A stretch of DNA of 64,000 nucleotides from assembly GCA_933207985.1 (NCBI GenBank), contig OW240921.1, forward strand, positions 111,240,783 through 111,304,782. The letters are read 5' to 3'. The notes under the pieces were generated by a model. The model was not told the origin of the DNA, did not search any database, and saw only the letters and a list, made by a program, of their open reading frames with translations. Each line of letters starts with the position of its first letter. Position 1 is the first letter of the stretch. Source of the DNA: Pelobates cultripes. Its lineage: Eukaryota > Chordata > Amphibia > Anura > Pelobatidae. This document shows positions 49,888-63,578 of this stretch, one piece after another. A program made the translations under genes and the position numbers.

Positions 49888-50468
49888 TAAATAAATTCTT
49901 TGCAATGGACTTTCACTGTGCACTTATAAACAATTAGCTCTCTTCTTGTTTAAGGCTATAATAATAGCATGGGAATTAATGACAGATAATTGCATGGAAA
50001 TTAATTGGCCTAATTACAGGGTATTATAATAGATCCAAGATATCTGTTGAAAAAAATGTTTAAAAAGTTATTGTGTGGATAATTTTAATTTTGGGTACAA
50101 GTGCAGTATGCATTAGAACATAGAATAAATTAGATGTAAAGTATGAGACATCATCACCTGGTAATATTTGGCTAGAGTGTGAAAATGTGGTATGTAGACA
50201 TTTGAATTGAGGAAGGAGGAAAAATTAATTTCGACAGCATTACACCTGCTAGAAATAGGAATTTTTTTTGCCAAATTTCAGTCTCTTTTTTAATATTGTT
50301 ATGACTGCAAATGTGGTGGGTCATCAAAATAGCTCGTACTAGGAAAACAATTGATTAGTTGCAATTTGTACAAAACACCACCAAAATACTGAATAACTTA
50401 AAATGGGTGTAATTAGCCCAGACATTTCATCTTTTTTACTTTATGGCGACTTCTCCACTTTTAGAGCT
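49888..50468. promoter_or_regulatory. Candidate conserved non-coding element, second copy
   Basis: Inverted counterpart of 11600-12180; the homeodomain-site cluster (about 49923-50018) is unchanged. Confidence 0.3.
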
Positions 50469-51688
50469 TTGCCCCTAAATTGCTCTTTATACATTTAAGC
50501 CACGGTGTGTAAGTTAATTATTAGACTTATACGCAGCATAAAGTCACAGCTCGTGGATTTATTTTGATACAGGGTTACTCCAAGCAGTATGACCACTTGA
50601 GAGCTTTAAAGTGATCATGTTACTTAGAGCCTCTATGGTCAGCATTTGAGTGTGACATTCTACACATACACAGTTATTATTTAATTAGCTGCTGGAGAAC
50701 CTCCCACTGCATCATTAGTTAATGTGAATTCTATATATAAAATGCATCCATCATCAGCATGTGTAGCATACTGTCAACAGTCCTGCTATCATGAAACTAC
50801 CCCCCTGTCTGTGTCATCTTCTGGCCTTGTCATCTACTGTCTCAGTACCCCTCTCCTTATGACTGGCATACACAAGCAGGAATGCCAAATATGCACCCTA
50901 GGCCCAACAATGTCTCTTTATAAAAGCATTCATTAGACCGTAGTCTTAAGGAGTCTCAGCAGCCATTTGAAGATTAGTTTTTATATTTCATTTTCAAAAG
51001 TATTTTTATAAAATGGTGGGGGGGGGGAGGGGGGGTTGGTGGGAATACCAGCAAGGGTTACTCCAATCCAAATATTGTTTTTAGTTGGAATAACCATTTA
51101 ACGATAAAATGGTCCATTCCCTAAAATATAAAGCATACCTACATTTATAGTAAACATGTTTTACATACATACTGCATACACTATATGAAAAAGAATAAAA
51201 AAGAGTATAGTGTAATACTGGAAAGTTAATAAATGCGGTATGATATTTGATATTTGGTTCCACTGAGAGTACGCTTGGCTCAGGTATATAGAAGTATCGT
51301 TATAGGAATTGTAAGTATGGTGTGTGTTTAGGAAAAAAATATACAATGTGGTAATTTGGGAAAAATTTCAAACCCTTAAAACAGAAATGGGAAAATCAGA
51401 TTAACCAGAAACTAACAATTCTTCTCTGATACATACATTATCATTTTGATCATGAGGTGGAGAGGTATTATAGGGAACAGCTGGGCTATTCCCACAAAGA
51501 AACACTCTCTAATTAAACAAATACTAAATTATCAAACATAGTACAGCTTATGGCTATAAACCAGATGGGAATTGGATGTGGTTCCTGTTACATTGCAGTA
51601 CACAAAATAATATTTCAAGCACCGTCTAACAGTCCTCTGTGAAGTTTCTGAACATACCCGTCTTCTGATAAATAAGCTGAGAGCGGTC

Positions 51689-51788
51689 NNNNNNNNNNNN
51701 NNNNNNNNNNNNNNNNNNNNNNNNNNNNNNNNNNNNNNNNNNNNNNNNNNNNNNNNNNNNNNNNNNNNNNNNNNNNNNNNNNNNNNNN
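51689..51788. other. Assembly gap (100 N)
   Basis: Exactly 100 N between the inverted A' contig and the B' contig. Confidence 0.95.
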
Positions 51789-52135
51789 CTGACACAGAAG
51801 CTAGCAGCAGTGGCAGACAACTGACTGCTATTCAATCTATAACAGTGAAAAAAGTTTTTTGTTTTTAAATCCAAGCTATTGTGACACCAGATGTATTTGG
51901 TGGCACTGACTGGGGAAATGGGCACAGTATGCACTGTGAGCCTGACACAGAAGCTGGCAGCAATGGCAGACAACTGACTGCTATTCAATCTATAACAGTG
52001 AAAAAAGTTTTTTGTTTTTAAATCCAAGCTATTGTGACACCAGATGTAATTGGTGGCACTGACTGGGGAAATGGGCACTGTGAGCCTGACACGGAAGCTG
52101 GCAGCAGTGGCAGACAACTAAGTGCATTTACATTA
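51789..52135. repeat. Tandem repeat, period about 144-153 bp
   Basis: Units begin 'ctgacac(a/g)gaagct(a/g)gcagca' at 51789, 51942 and 52086; the third is partial. The first is longer by about 9 bp (gtatgcact). The array touches the contig end, so more copies may be hidden in the gap. Confidence 0.9.
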
Positions 52136-52481
52136 CATAGAAAAAAAAAATCAAAAAAAAGCATACCCTTATCCCTAACCTAGCTATGCTTTTCCCTATC
52201 TTATGAACAGCAGCTACACTTTCCCTCCTCTTACTAAGCATGCAGCTTGAGAATGAGTCTAAAATGGATGCCTTCCAGGAGGTGGGAGGGTCTGCTAGGG
52301 AGGGTGTGCTGCTAATTGGCTGGAATGTGTCTGCTGACTGTGAGGTACAGGGTCAAAGTTTACTCAATGATGACGAATAGGGGGCGGGTCGAACCGCGCA
52401 TATGTTCGCACGCCGTGGCGAACGCGAACATGCTATGTTCGCCAGGAACCGTTCGCCGGCGAACCGTTCGGTACATCACTA
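51789..52481. mobile_element. hAT-type element, second part
   Basis: The end is 'ccgttcggtacatcacta' (to 52481), inverted relative to the start found at 41857-41872, and is followed by ctgataac (52482-52489), completing an 8-bp duplication. Inward lie 'ggcgaaccgttcg'-type words, a GC-rich block shared with the 350-bp MITE family (ccaggaggtgggagggtctg), and three tandem units. The element is cut at the N gap. Confidence 0.75.
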
Positions 52482-55400
52482 CTGATAACATATACGCCTG
52501 TAGGATTAAGGATTTGTATTCTGACAGGGGGAAAACTATTGACTTGGGGTAATAATGAAGTAACCTACTTTATATTATATATTTTTATATTTTATATTAT
52601 TCTTATATTTTTCTATAGGTCTTCACAGTTAAATCTACATTAGTGATCTTCATAAGGTGCCTAAGTGTAATTACAGTGGATCTATAAAAAAATGAACCAT
52701 TTTTTATATGATACAGTATACAATATCACTTTAAATCCAGTTCACGTTAGAGCCTGAATTGTTTGAGTTCCAACATGCAACAGAAGCAATATCTGCACAA
52801 AATTACCTCTGAATATGGTAATTATCAAAAATAGCCCTTTTAAATAGTGCTGCATTCCTCAATATGCTTCAGTGACCATATTATAAAGACTGCTATAGAG
52901 CATTTCGAAAAGTCTACTTACATTACACTCGAAAACGAAGTAGAAAAGAAAATCTCAATATGCTTTATAAACGCATCAGGGACAATCATTTTAATGAACT
53001 GCTGTTTATTTGCCTTTATTATGAAATTTAGATTGATCTCATTTTAGTACTAACTTGGCATTCCCATGCTTCCTGACCTTTCTTAAGAAGTTTGTGATGT
53101 AATTGAGAGTAGATTCCAGCATGGAGAATCATCTAAATTCTGTGCTATTTTCATATCTGTTGTGTACAGAGAAGTAATACAGTAGTTATGTTCTTTTTAA
53201 TGGCATTCCGTGGATCATGAATGATGGCTCCTCATAAACCGACTGATATTCTCTTCACATTTCAATTGCGTTAAAAGCTAAGGCAATCTTCTTTAGCCTT
53301 TCATTGCAAGATGGACAGCAATGATTTTCCACCATTCGTTTGTCCACTGCATTATTTGTTCCCCAGACCAACTAATTTATAAATACACCAAGTGGTAGAT
53401 CATCGTGGGGGATTTGGTTTAAGCATTATTTTTTTTATCTTAACTTTTTATTGATGTGTGGTGAAACTAGTAAATTGCAACATTTTAGTATTTTGTATTT
53501 CCCCCTAGATCTTTACTGTTTACTGAAGAAACCCTTTTGCATCGTGTTATCACAAGCTGGTTTTTAAAAATATAGGAATACTTCTTATTTCAAGTATTGC
53601 ACAATACTAGTTATTCTCATTTGCTTTCAGTCCATGCCCCGGTTTTATGGAGCCTGGGTCATAAAGTCCTGTTCTATTAAACATTGAACGCATTAAGATA
53701 GAAAACACAGAAAGCGGAATGCAGATCTACAATGTAATGAATTCCCTAATGTTAATTAAACATAGTAAAAATGTTTTATTATTTTTAAATAGCAGAATTT
53801 GTATGTTGTGCAGCTTTACCCTTGGTCTAGTGCATTTGATGTAAGAGAGCTAAAGGGTTTTTTCAAAATGGTAATCTAGATTTGGACCCTTTACTTACTG
53901 TGCTATCAGATCGGGTTGTTGGAACTCTCATACAATCAGATGCATTTAGGATTTTAGTACCTGGACTGTGGGTGGATTCAGTCTGATATACAACTTCCAT
54001 AGGTTCTCTCTCTAATGGGCCAAATTAGCAAAAACATGCATACTAATACATTTTTGCTCATTCTGAGTATTCTTTTAAAGTCAGCTTTTGGTTTCCCAGA
54101 TGAATATTGCTTTTTACAATTAATTTTTTTTAAAGAAAACCCCCAAATATTGGAGGAGTAACCGCGGAATGTCTGGTGCATACATGGATAAACTGTCTGT
54201 TATGTAGGAACCTGTACCTGATCAAGCACATTCAGATCCCTGCGGCCTCTTAGAACCCATTTCATGTGTGTGTGTATTGAGTGTTTATGTATCATCGAGT
54301 GTGACATCCTAAAATTCTGATACATCTTCCTTGAAAATTACAAATTTGAATAAAACTTTGAAAGCATTGAAATTCTCCTATAATTTGTCAAGAAATTATT
54401 CTGATTTATGTATTCTGTCCGAACAGGTATTAATAAAAAGGTATAGCTTTGTGGCTAATAGTCACAAATAATCACAATCAATTACTCATGAACAAATGCA
54501 AAATGTTTTCATAATAAGGTAGACTTATAAACAAACCCCCCCCCCCAAAAAAATCAAACCATTAATTGCAAAAGATAAATTTAAATTAAACAAATAAGAC
54601 ACAGATTGTCAAATTTAAGATATGTATTCATAATTTCTAAAATCAAATAAATCTATTGCACCAATTATTATAGAATCTAGATAGTAAAAATGTACAATAA
54701 TTAGTTCTGCTCAAAACAAACCAATACAAAACAAAACAAAACAAAATAATTAGTCAAACAGTGCTCATCAGGTATCTATCAATTACAGAATAACTGGAAT
54801 AACATAAGTATATGAGTAATGTGCTGCATCAGCTCTTAAATAAAAGAGAATACATTAACTTTATTAAGAAATGTGGACTATGGAAGTTATGTAGTTAAGA
54901 TTTTCTTATGAAATTACATGTGATTTAGTTTTCCACAACTATCGGACAACCGGCCTAAGTCTTCTAGAAAGTTTTTTTTAATCCAATCTACAGAGCTAGC
55001 TTCTGGAGACCAGAATATAGGAGCAATGACCCACCAGACTAAAACCTTGTTTCAACAGCAACCCTAGCCTGATCAGTCTAGATGACGTCAATACAGAACC
55101 CTTCATTGAGCCGCTGTGTCAAACAGAGCTGACAGTGAAGTCCCAACTCCATAGGGAGTATGCCAATTAGCAGTGCGTGTTATGAGGTATAAAATCCTGT
55201 TAATCCATTTTCTTTTAACTGTACATTAAAATCTCATAAATTGACATCACAAGTCTAGCTCAGTCCCGGCACAGTGGGAGTATTCATTGCAAGTTACAGT
55301 TCCCTCTTGGACATTTTTTATTTCTGTCTCCAAGACCCTTTGTGGGATTTGTAGAGAAATATCTGTGCTGACTGACAGGGGCAATTACTGTGTTTTTTTC

Positions 55401-56468
55401 TTCTTTAAAATACAGAAGAAGGAAGAGCTTATAACAATTATTAACTGGAAAACAAGATGGAGGTACTCATGTGTCTCAGAACATAGGTAAGCACAAAGGA
55501 GTGAATTCTTTCTACATTTACATTTATGTTCCGACCTGATGAGCTCATATTTATTAAAATATGGGGTAACTAGACATAATAATATAAAATTCTGTGATGT
55601 AGCAGATCCCTATGTAAGAGCATAGCAATGAATTAATGAAACTCTATTGACTACTGGACAGTATTGACTACGACACACTGTGGGTAATTGAGTCAACGGT
55701 AAAAATCACTAGAAGTTTCAATTTAACGTTAACTACTTTCATTTTGCAATGGGATGTTCATGGAATTAGAGATGGTGGTGTTTAAGTTCATGATTATCTT
55801 GTTTGAGATAGATTTATTTATCAAGGAATATTGCAGTAGACTGACAGAACCAGGATTCAATTTTAGACAGCGATTTGGCTTTGTGTCATCCATAATGTAG
55901 CATGAAATTGTGTGGCCACACACTGCGCCATAAGCCTCAGGGTGATTGCTTCATATAATGGATAATATACTTACATGACCATCTCTGGTGTTGCATTGCA
56001 AGCTGCTGTTTATTAACAAGGGTAGGTGGAATGTCCAACCTCAAAATATTTACATTTATCAGTTGTTTTTTTTTGTTTTTTTTTACTTACTCATAAAAGA
56101 ACATTTGAGAGTACACATTTTCTCAATTAAATCATTTTATTCATGACAATAGGTTGGTAAGAAGTTTAGCTTACTTAGGTTTTGTGGATTTCTTTTTCTC
56201 ACAAAAATGCACACATAAAATCATAAATATTCTAACAAGTAAAAAAAACACACAGTGTGATTGGCACTTTGGGTGCGCCCATGTAAACCATGTACAACAC
56301 TTTATATTTTTTATATGTTGGTATTGTATTTTTTTAAATATATATTTGTACCCCTATTACTTAAAAAAAAAAATTTCAGTGTATCTTCTGTTTGGACTTG
56401 CATAGCTTTTTTTATTAAACTTAACAATTATAATCACTCTCCATAACAAGCTTGGTTAAGCTTACCAC

Positions 56469-56818
56469 TAGAGATGTCGCGAACCGTTCGCGAACTTCCC
56501 GCGAACGGCTCGCCACGGTTCGCCACGAGCCGTTTGCGGTGAGCTCCGGTCAGCTGACACATCCCGGCCAATCTCCAGCAGACCCTCCCTCCCAGACCCT
56601 CCCAACTCCTGGACAGCATCCATGTTCCTTCAACATGGATGCTGTCCAGGAGGTTCCTTCAACATGGATGCTGTCCAGGAGGTGGGAGGGTCTGGGAGGG
56701 AGGGTCTGCTGGAGATTGGCCGGGATGTGTCAGCTGACCGGAGCTCACCGCGAACGGCTCGTGGCGAACCGTGGCGAGCCGTTCGTGGGAAGTTCGCGAA
56801 CGGTTCGCGACATCTCTA
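56469..56818. mobile_element. 350-bp palindromic hAT MITE, second copy
   Basis: Same position and same flanking cttaccac (56461-56468 and 56819-56826) as in block B, so the insertion predates the split of the two copies. One end base differs: 'gaaccgttcg' here against 'gaacctttcg' in the first copy. Confidence 0.88.
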
Positions 56819-56850
56819 CTTACCACCAGTAGAGATATATTTTTATATTT

Positions 56851-57006
56851 GCTAAAGTGAGAATTTAATGTGAATTGAAAGTGAATTACCGAGTTAATGC
56901 CAGAGCTGAACTGGAAGCATTGGAGACTTAGAGCATGCTTCAAGTTCAGGATTTTGACATATTTTGACTTTAGATTTGAAATTCACATTGAATTCTCACT
57001 TTAGTG
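56851..57006. mobile_element. Small 'ctaaagtgagaatt' MITE, second copy
   Basis: Counterpart of 25940-26095 with the same two inverted ends. Confidence 0.7.
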
Positions 57007-58396
57007 GATAACTCTGCTTGGTTGTAATAATTTGCTCAGTCTCATTATTTAATATGTTGGTCACTATTGTTCCTGATACAGTTTTGACCCAACATCGATC
57101 CAACGTAGTTCCTGTGATCAGTTTTAGTCGTTGCCATGTCTCCTGTCTTACAATGCTCTTTTTACCATTATCCCATTCGACATTAGTAAACCGTCTTCTA
57201 GATAATGGGATATAGTTTTCATCCCTGTCCCCATACCACCTATTGAAATCAGAATTCCTGGCTATTTGACAATTATTAAACCCGAAGATAGCGCATGATT
57301 TTTCTACCACACTGGTCACTCAGAGTAATTTCCTTCATCATAGACTTCTATCCTCACTCTTAAAAAAGCATGAGTTTATGGCCAAGGGCTAAATGAGGTG
57401 GTTAAATAATTATATGAAACGTTTACAGGTGAAAAACGCATCCATCAAAAAGAGGTGTCGCCAGTAGTTATTGGTCAGGGTTGATATAAACACCTACATT
57501 CTGAATGTCTTATTGAGAACATTAGAGATAGTTTTTGATTGCAACAGTACTGTCTGCCTACTCATTAGAATTCACATCAGAAATTGTAGAGAAGGAAATT
57601 ATTTGATTTTATTATAATGAAGCTGTTTTGTTTTATTTACTAGACATCCTAATGCTTACTTATATTCTTGTAGAGAAACCAAACAAATGTGTTATGCAAC
57701 TGTTTCCTCTTCATTTTAGCAGTAGCTGCACAATAGTTTTCCATGAAATCTTTTTTGCTGAGGTTCCCACTGCGATTACCGTCCCTCTAATGAATCTAAT
57801 TAAATGCAAGCAGAGTGATTTCTCATTGAGTTTATGAAAAACAATTTTAAATGCAACTTCATTTAGATACATTATTGCTTTATGTGTCTGACATTCTGTT
57901 TCTAGGGAAAACACACATCAAATGCATATTTAACTCCAAATTGTTGCATTATTGAGCTACAAAACAATATATTTTTAAGCGCACCTTATCCGTCACATTT
58001 AGAAATTCAGATTAACATAAATTCTAGCAAAGAACAATAGGTGTAAGTGATTTAAGGCTCCTCACTACTTTAGAACGGGATCTGTTGAATATTTATGCCA
58101 TATTGTTTTTGACATTTAAGAACTCAATTATCGAATGAGTAATCAGCCTTTTGTTATGTTACTTTCGAAAGTAAAAATAAATTGCTCAAACTGGAGAGAT
58201 AATAAGATGGAAACAGTTCTTGGAGATTTTACGATTCACTGTCATTTAAGAAAAAAACCGGAAAGAAAGATAATGCAGTTACAGTGAAGGAGTAGATTGG
58301 AAAATGATTTTGCTAAACAACGCAGAGTCCACAGTAGGTGGCAGAACATATCAATCTGAATTCAGTGCAGCTGCATATTTTGTTGCAGTATACATT

Positions 58397-58887
58397 ATTA
58401 AAGGTAAATTCTAAGCACCACAACAACTTTAGCTTAATAAAGCAGTTTTGGTGTACATACCATGCCCCTGCAGTCTTACTGCTCAATTCTCTGCCATTTT
58501 GTATTCAAACCATTTTATGCAAGCCTCCTCTGCATGATATTCACACTGCATCCTTAAATTAAAAATAATAATTTGACAGCATGGTGCGTTTAAATCATAA
58601 ATTATTTTCTCCTGTTCTGTTCATTGAATTTTAATCACATACAGGAGGCTCCTGCAAGCTGTAGCAGGCTATAAACAGAAACAAAGATAAGAAATTCTAA
58701 ATTAAACACACTGTGCTACAAGGGAAAATAAAAAAAATCAGACTGTGTAAGTCACAGCCTGGCGAGGTGTGGCTAGGGCTGCATAAACATAAACAAGTTA
58801 CTTAACTCCTAAATGACAGGTAATCGAGTTACATTTTTTGAGCTTCATTTAACTAAAGCAGACTTGGTGCTTATAGTGTCCCTTCAA
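58397..58887. mobile_element. Palindromic MITE, second copy
   Basis: Counterpart of 27486-27973. A 'gtg' insertion lies near 58584 and the DNA directly after the right end is deleted relative to block B. Confidence 0.7.
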
Positions 58888-61017
58888 ACATTTTTTGCAT
58901 AAAGAGCCACTATGCTAAATCAGTTAAGCCCAGAAATCACTTTAAAGCTTTGTGATATTCACTAACATGGCTGACAGGTTGGCTTCTGAATGTTCACACA
59001 ACCACAACATAGAATAAGCCTGCAATGATAGTGCTTAACAGCAGTAAGTCAACAATAGTGATTAAACAAAGCCAATAGTAAATATTAGTGAAATAAATGC
59101 ACAAAAGCACCCCGAGAAAAATAATAGTTTCACGATCCCCTAACATTGTTTTTTTTTTTTAGGGATCTGTCCTCGACCCCTTTTGCAATAGGCTGATAAA
59201 CCACAAAAGAAACTGCAGAGTATATAAAACAATGCCCTAGGAGTAATGCCCTATTAAAATACCAGCAAGTTATATATATTGCACATATATTTGTTTTTAT
59301 AAATGCCCTTTATCAAATCCTAATGTAATGGTACGTAGATCCTTCTTTCGAGGCACGCACCATAAAAAAGAAAAGGAAAACAGACAATAGTGCAGACCAT
59401 TTTGTGCACAATTAAAAATGCACTTTTATTTACTCAAGTGTTAAAGCATAAATTAACATCATCTTTACTTCAATTTATCTTTAGGGTATCTTTAGGGTTA
59501 CTATATATCCTGTACCCATTCCACTCCCGGCATGTGGTCCCACTGAGGAAATTCAAAGGCACGCCACCCTGACATGTAAGTGAATGTTGGGTGAGTTGTA
59601 TTTGGGGGGGGGGTCCAACCCTTAATTCACAGGAAGCTTCCCTTATCACCTACGCTGGAGGTTTGACTCTGACCAAGTTGGGCCGTCGTGTGAGCAGGTT
59701 TTCAAAGAGCTTGGATAGATGTGCCTAGTACATTAGGTAGAGTGTAGTCAGTCATGAGTCATTTGCCATCAGGTGGTCGTCGGGTAAATAGGATGTTTAT
59801 ATGGGGGCATATAAAGTTACATGCATGTAGGTAGAGTTTCTACCCCTGACCCTACATCCCAGTCATCTATGTGCTCCTCTGACAGGATCCACTGTGTACA
59901 GATTGTTATATATGTCTGGGATATTCCCTCTACCCTCTGCCATAAATGATACATTGTTTATAATAGTGATGAGTTATATATGCTGCCATTTTTTTAATAA
60001 TGTTCGATGTATTTGGAAAAATAAAAAAAGAAATGAAGAAAAGAGAAAAATAAATTCTGGAGGACACACTCTCTCTCTCTCTCTTTATCTTTCACGTTTA
60101 AATGAACTACAAACTAAAGACTTCAGTGTTACCCTTTCGTGACATACGCCCTGCATATGAAGTTGGGTCTTTCTTTTTCATTGTTCTCTAATAGAAGAGG
60201 ATTTCGCTTTAAAAAATACATTGTTGGGTATGATCAACAGGAGTCTTGTGCGATATACACTTGATCTTTTACACTAGACAATCTAATGAACTGACTCGCA
60301 AATAACATTTGAAACATTTCAATACCTTAACTAAAATATGCATTAAGTGTTTTTAAACCAAAATAAACCAAAAGTAAACAAATTATTTTGATTGTAAAGA
60401 AGCATTATGTTGGGAGTTCAAAACTGCACGACCTCCTTCTGAAAGTCCTTTATTCACACTTCTCACCAGTTGTTATCCCGGTCTGTGATAAATGTGAAAT
60501 GTCACATTCTGAAATTAAACAGAAAATAAAATAAAAAAAGCACAATTGCTATCCTTAACTTTAAATGTCAAGCTCCCTCGGTCTCATTTTTGTATGCTTT
60601 TCTTTTTAATACGCTTAATCCCACCCATTTCTGTCTTTGTGTGACCATTGTTGCTATTTGGAGTGTTTTATAAATATGAATGTTTCCTGGCACTTCAGGC
60701 ATTATCCCACACAGAAAATACAGATTTGAGCTAAAAAAGAAACCATTGTATGATATTTGTTACTGGCTGTAACAAATGTGAGGAACATCGATGTTGCCAT
60801 ATGAAATGCCTATGTGTCAATTATGCATGTCAATCAAATATGACTAATTTGAATAATAACATTGCATTGTAAAAAAATGCATGCTCAAAGGTTCCTTTTA
60901 ATTAAAGTGATATATAAATAAATCTAACTGAATAAATAGTCAGGCTAAAAAAAGCAGCAGTAACTGTAAAAAATATAGGAAGGGTAATTATAAAAGTATG
61001 AACAGTTATAAATAACT

Positions 61018-61759
61018 GTCAAAGGTTACCTCTTTTTACGGAGGAGTGTGTGTAACAAAGTGCTGAAAAGATGAAAGTGATTTACGGGCAGCTCTATACA
61101 CTTGTGTGGAAATATCCTCTATTCCACTAAACAAAATTGTAGATTTAAGTGCGGTGTAAGTAACAGGGACCTACACCTGTAAGTGGAGCGCTCAAACACA
61201 TATACAGATTTCAAGGAGCCTGTATATAGAAACACTGGCTCCGTATTGAGGCTTGTGTGCTTATTATGGTAGCACCGCCCTTCTACTTCGATTTGGAGTA
61301 ATTCTCAAAGACAAAAAGAGGGAGAGCGGACCAGTGTGTAGATTGCGATCATAAAAACACAAATATGTGTTAGTAAATGTGGTGCTCACCTGGTCCACTT
61401 AAGTCCTTTTTGGAGCCTCCAGAGAATCTCCATAAGGGTAGTGCCATCCCCATTCAAATTGGCACAGAATCTATATTCCTAGAGCCGGGACCCATAGGCT
61501 CAGGACCAGGGGAGCACCACATTTACTAACACATATTTGTGTTTTTATGATCGCAATCTACACATTGGTCCGCTCTCCCTCTTTTTGTCTTTGAGAATTA
61601 CTCCAAATCGAAGTAGAAGGGTGGTGCTACCATAATAAGCACACAAGCCTCAATACGGAGCCAGTGTTTCTATATACAGGCTCCTTGAAATCTGTATATG
61701 TGTTTGAGCTCTCCACTTACAGGTGTAGGTCCCTGTTACTTACACCGCACTTAAATCTA
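61018..61759. mobile_element. Foldback element without loop, second copy
   Basis: Flanked by the same 15-bp duplication (61003-61017, 61760-61774). Both arms remain, but the join 'cacctggtccacttaagtcc' at about 61393 shows that the loop and the inner part of the left arm are missing. Confidence 0.8.
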
Positions 61760-63578
61760 CAGTTATAAATAACTATATAGCTTGTAACGAGTTGAGAGAA
61801 TTGATAAAAGACAGGCACGTTTAAACCCCTTGAGGTTGTGCCATCCAATGTCCTTATCCACAATATGACAAAAATGTACAGGCACAATGGTTTTAGATTT
61901 ATCATATGTAAATGCTACAGTTACTACAAGCAACCCATTATCCAATTCTGCTTTACAATTTTCAAAGTCATAGATAGATTTTTATAATTTTAAAATTAGT
62001 ACTCTTATTGATACAAATGTTATATTAGCAGCTTGTGATTAGAGGGACTTAATTTTTATATAGTCATCCTGTTGCCTGATAGTTCATCTGAATTTCGGAA
62101 CTTCGAAGTTTAATATGGACATATAACAGAACAAATGACTGCAATGGATGAGCATGTTCATTTTATTCATGATTCGGAGTTCTGCCTGTGGCACCAAGTA
62201 AAAAGATGGTTGATGGAAAAAATTATTGATAGCTTAGGGACAGCCATTTAATGTTGATTTTATTCACAAATCAACTGAGCACAAGATTGAAAAATAGAGG
62301 AGAAAATCTATATTTATATAATTTATATCTTTAATAAATATATTAAATAATATAAATATAGATTTTTGTTGTTATTGCTTGGTGGGAAATTGATAATATT
62401 TATATTATGTATATATTTTACAGTACACTGATTGGCCAATTTTACCACCTTTTTGGTTTATCCAAATTGTTTTCCTGCATATTTTTCTTTCATCGATGAT
62501 ATTCTGATGAGCTGAACCATCGGATGAATGAGTGTCTCAGATTCTGAACTATATTTCAGTTGGGAAACAACATTTATTCAATAATAATAATAAATTCTGC
62601 TTTTTGTTAGTTGTACCTTATGATCCATTCATATAAAATGTATTTTAAACTAAATCCAAAAGGTTTTCTTTTCAATAGATTGAATCGAAAAATGTTTAGT
62701 ATCTATAGAATTTTTATCTAATATAATTTTTTTATCTAACATCTTTTTAACTCAGTTGTGTTCCTACGTTTTTGCGAGAGCAAAAAAGGTCGGAAGAAGA
62801 ATTTTATATCTGATCAAAGGGACATGATAGGCAGCATTTGCTGTTTTAACCTGTTCCAGCATATTTCACCCTTGACTTTTAATACCACACAGAGTAATTT
62901 AACTTTTAATCCTACTTTCTTTAGAATATAAAAAATGTCTGAAGATATACAGCTAAATATTTTATTTATTATACATTTCAGCAAGCCTTAGTCCAGCTAT
63001 TAATATAATTCCAATACTTTGTCTATTTAATAAACCTTTTAATTGAGGTTATGTGGTTTGTTTTTGATGAGTCAACATTTAAGATGTATCACCAGAAGAC
63101 AGCTTCACCGCTGGGTTTTAATCACATCACATTTTATCTGTTGGGAACACATTAAAACTACATAAATTCTTGGGAAAAAATAAACATCTGACCTTTTCTT
63201 GTCAGCTGCGTAACAGTACACTTTGTTGTCTATCCACTGTGTGCGTGTAAGGATACAGCGTAACCTTAAGCACGTTCTTCATGTGATCACATTATGTTCT
63301 TTCTATCTTACTTTGTTTAAAAGGGGAGCTGTCACTTTTTTGGAAACTACAAAATTGAAAAAAACATTGAAAATCACCTTTAATTTCTGTTAAAGGGTTA
63401 CTATAAGCTCCACGACCACTTCAGTGATTTGAAGAAGCCCCAATGCTTGGAGTAAGTATGAACAGTGTTTCCATATGAAGAGATGCACATGTAGAGATAT
63501 CAAATAATGCTGCTGAAGGTGTAATGGTTTTGCACCCTAATTAGTAAGCTTTTTGATTTTTATCAGGGGCTGTTTTAC

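Larger units (their letters stand above)
41873..51688 (-). repeat. Block A', inverted copy of block A
   Basis: Reverse-complement match to 10379-21570. It starts exactly at the transposon edge (ctgataac complement) and stops exactly at an N gap. It lacks the L1 found at 19421-21004 and has a different patch of about 170 bp at 42360-42530. Because the block is bounded by a gap on one side and a transposon on the other, its orientation in the scaffold is not independently supported by sequence in this window. Confidence 0.95.

Noticed and set aside
41873..51688. Genuine 10-kb inverted duplication that could form a giant palindrome
   Set aside because: Not excluded, but gaps bound the contig and flipping it restores collinearity, so an assembly cause is more economical.
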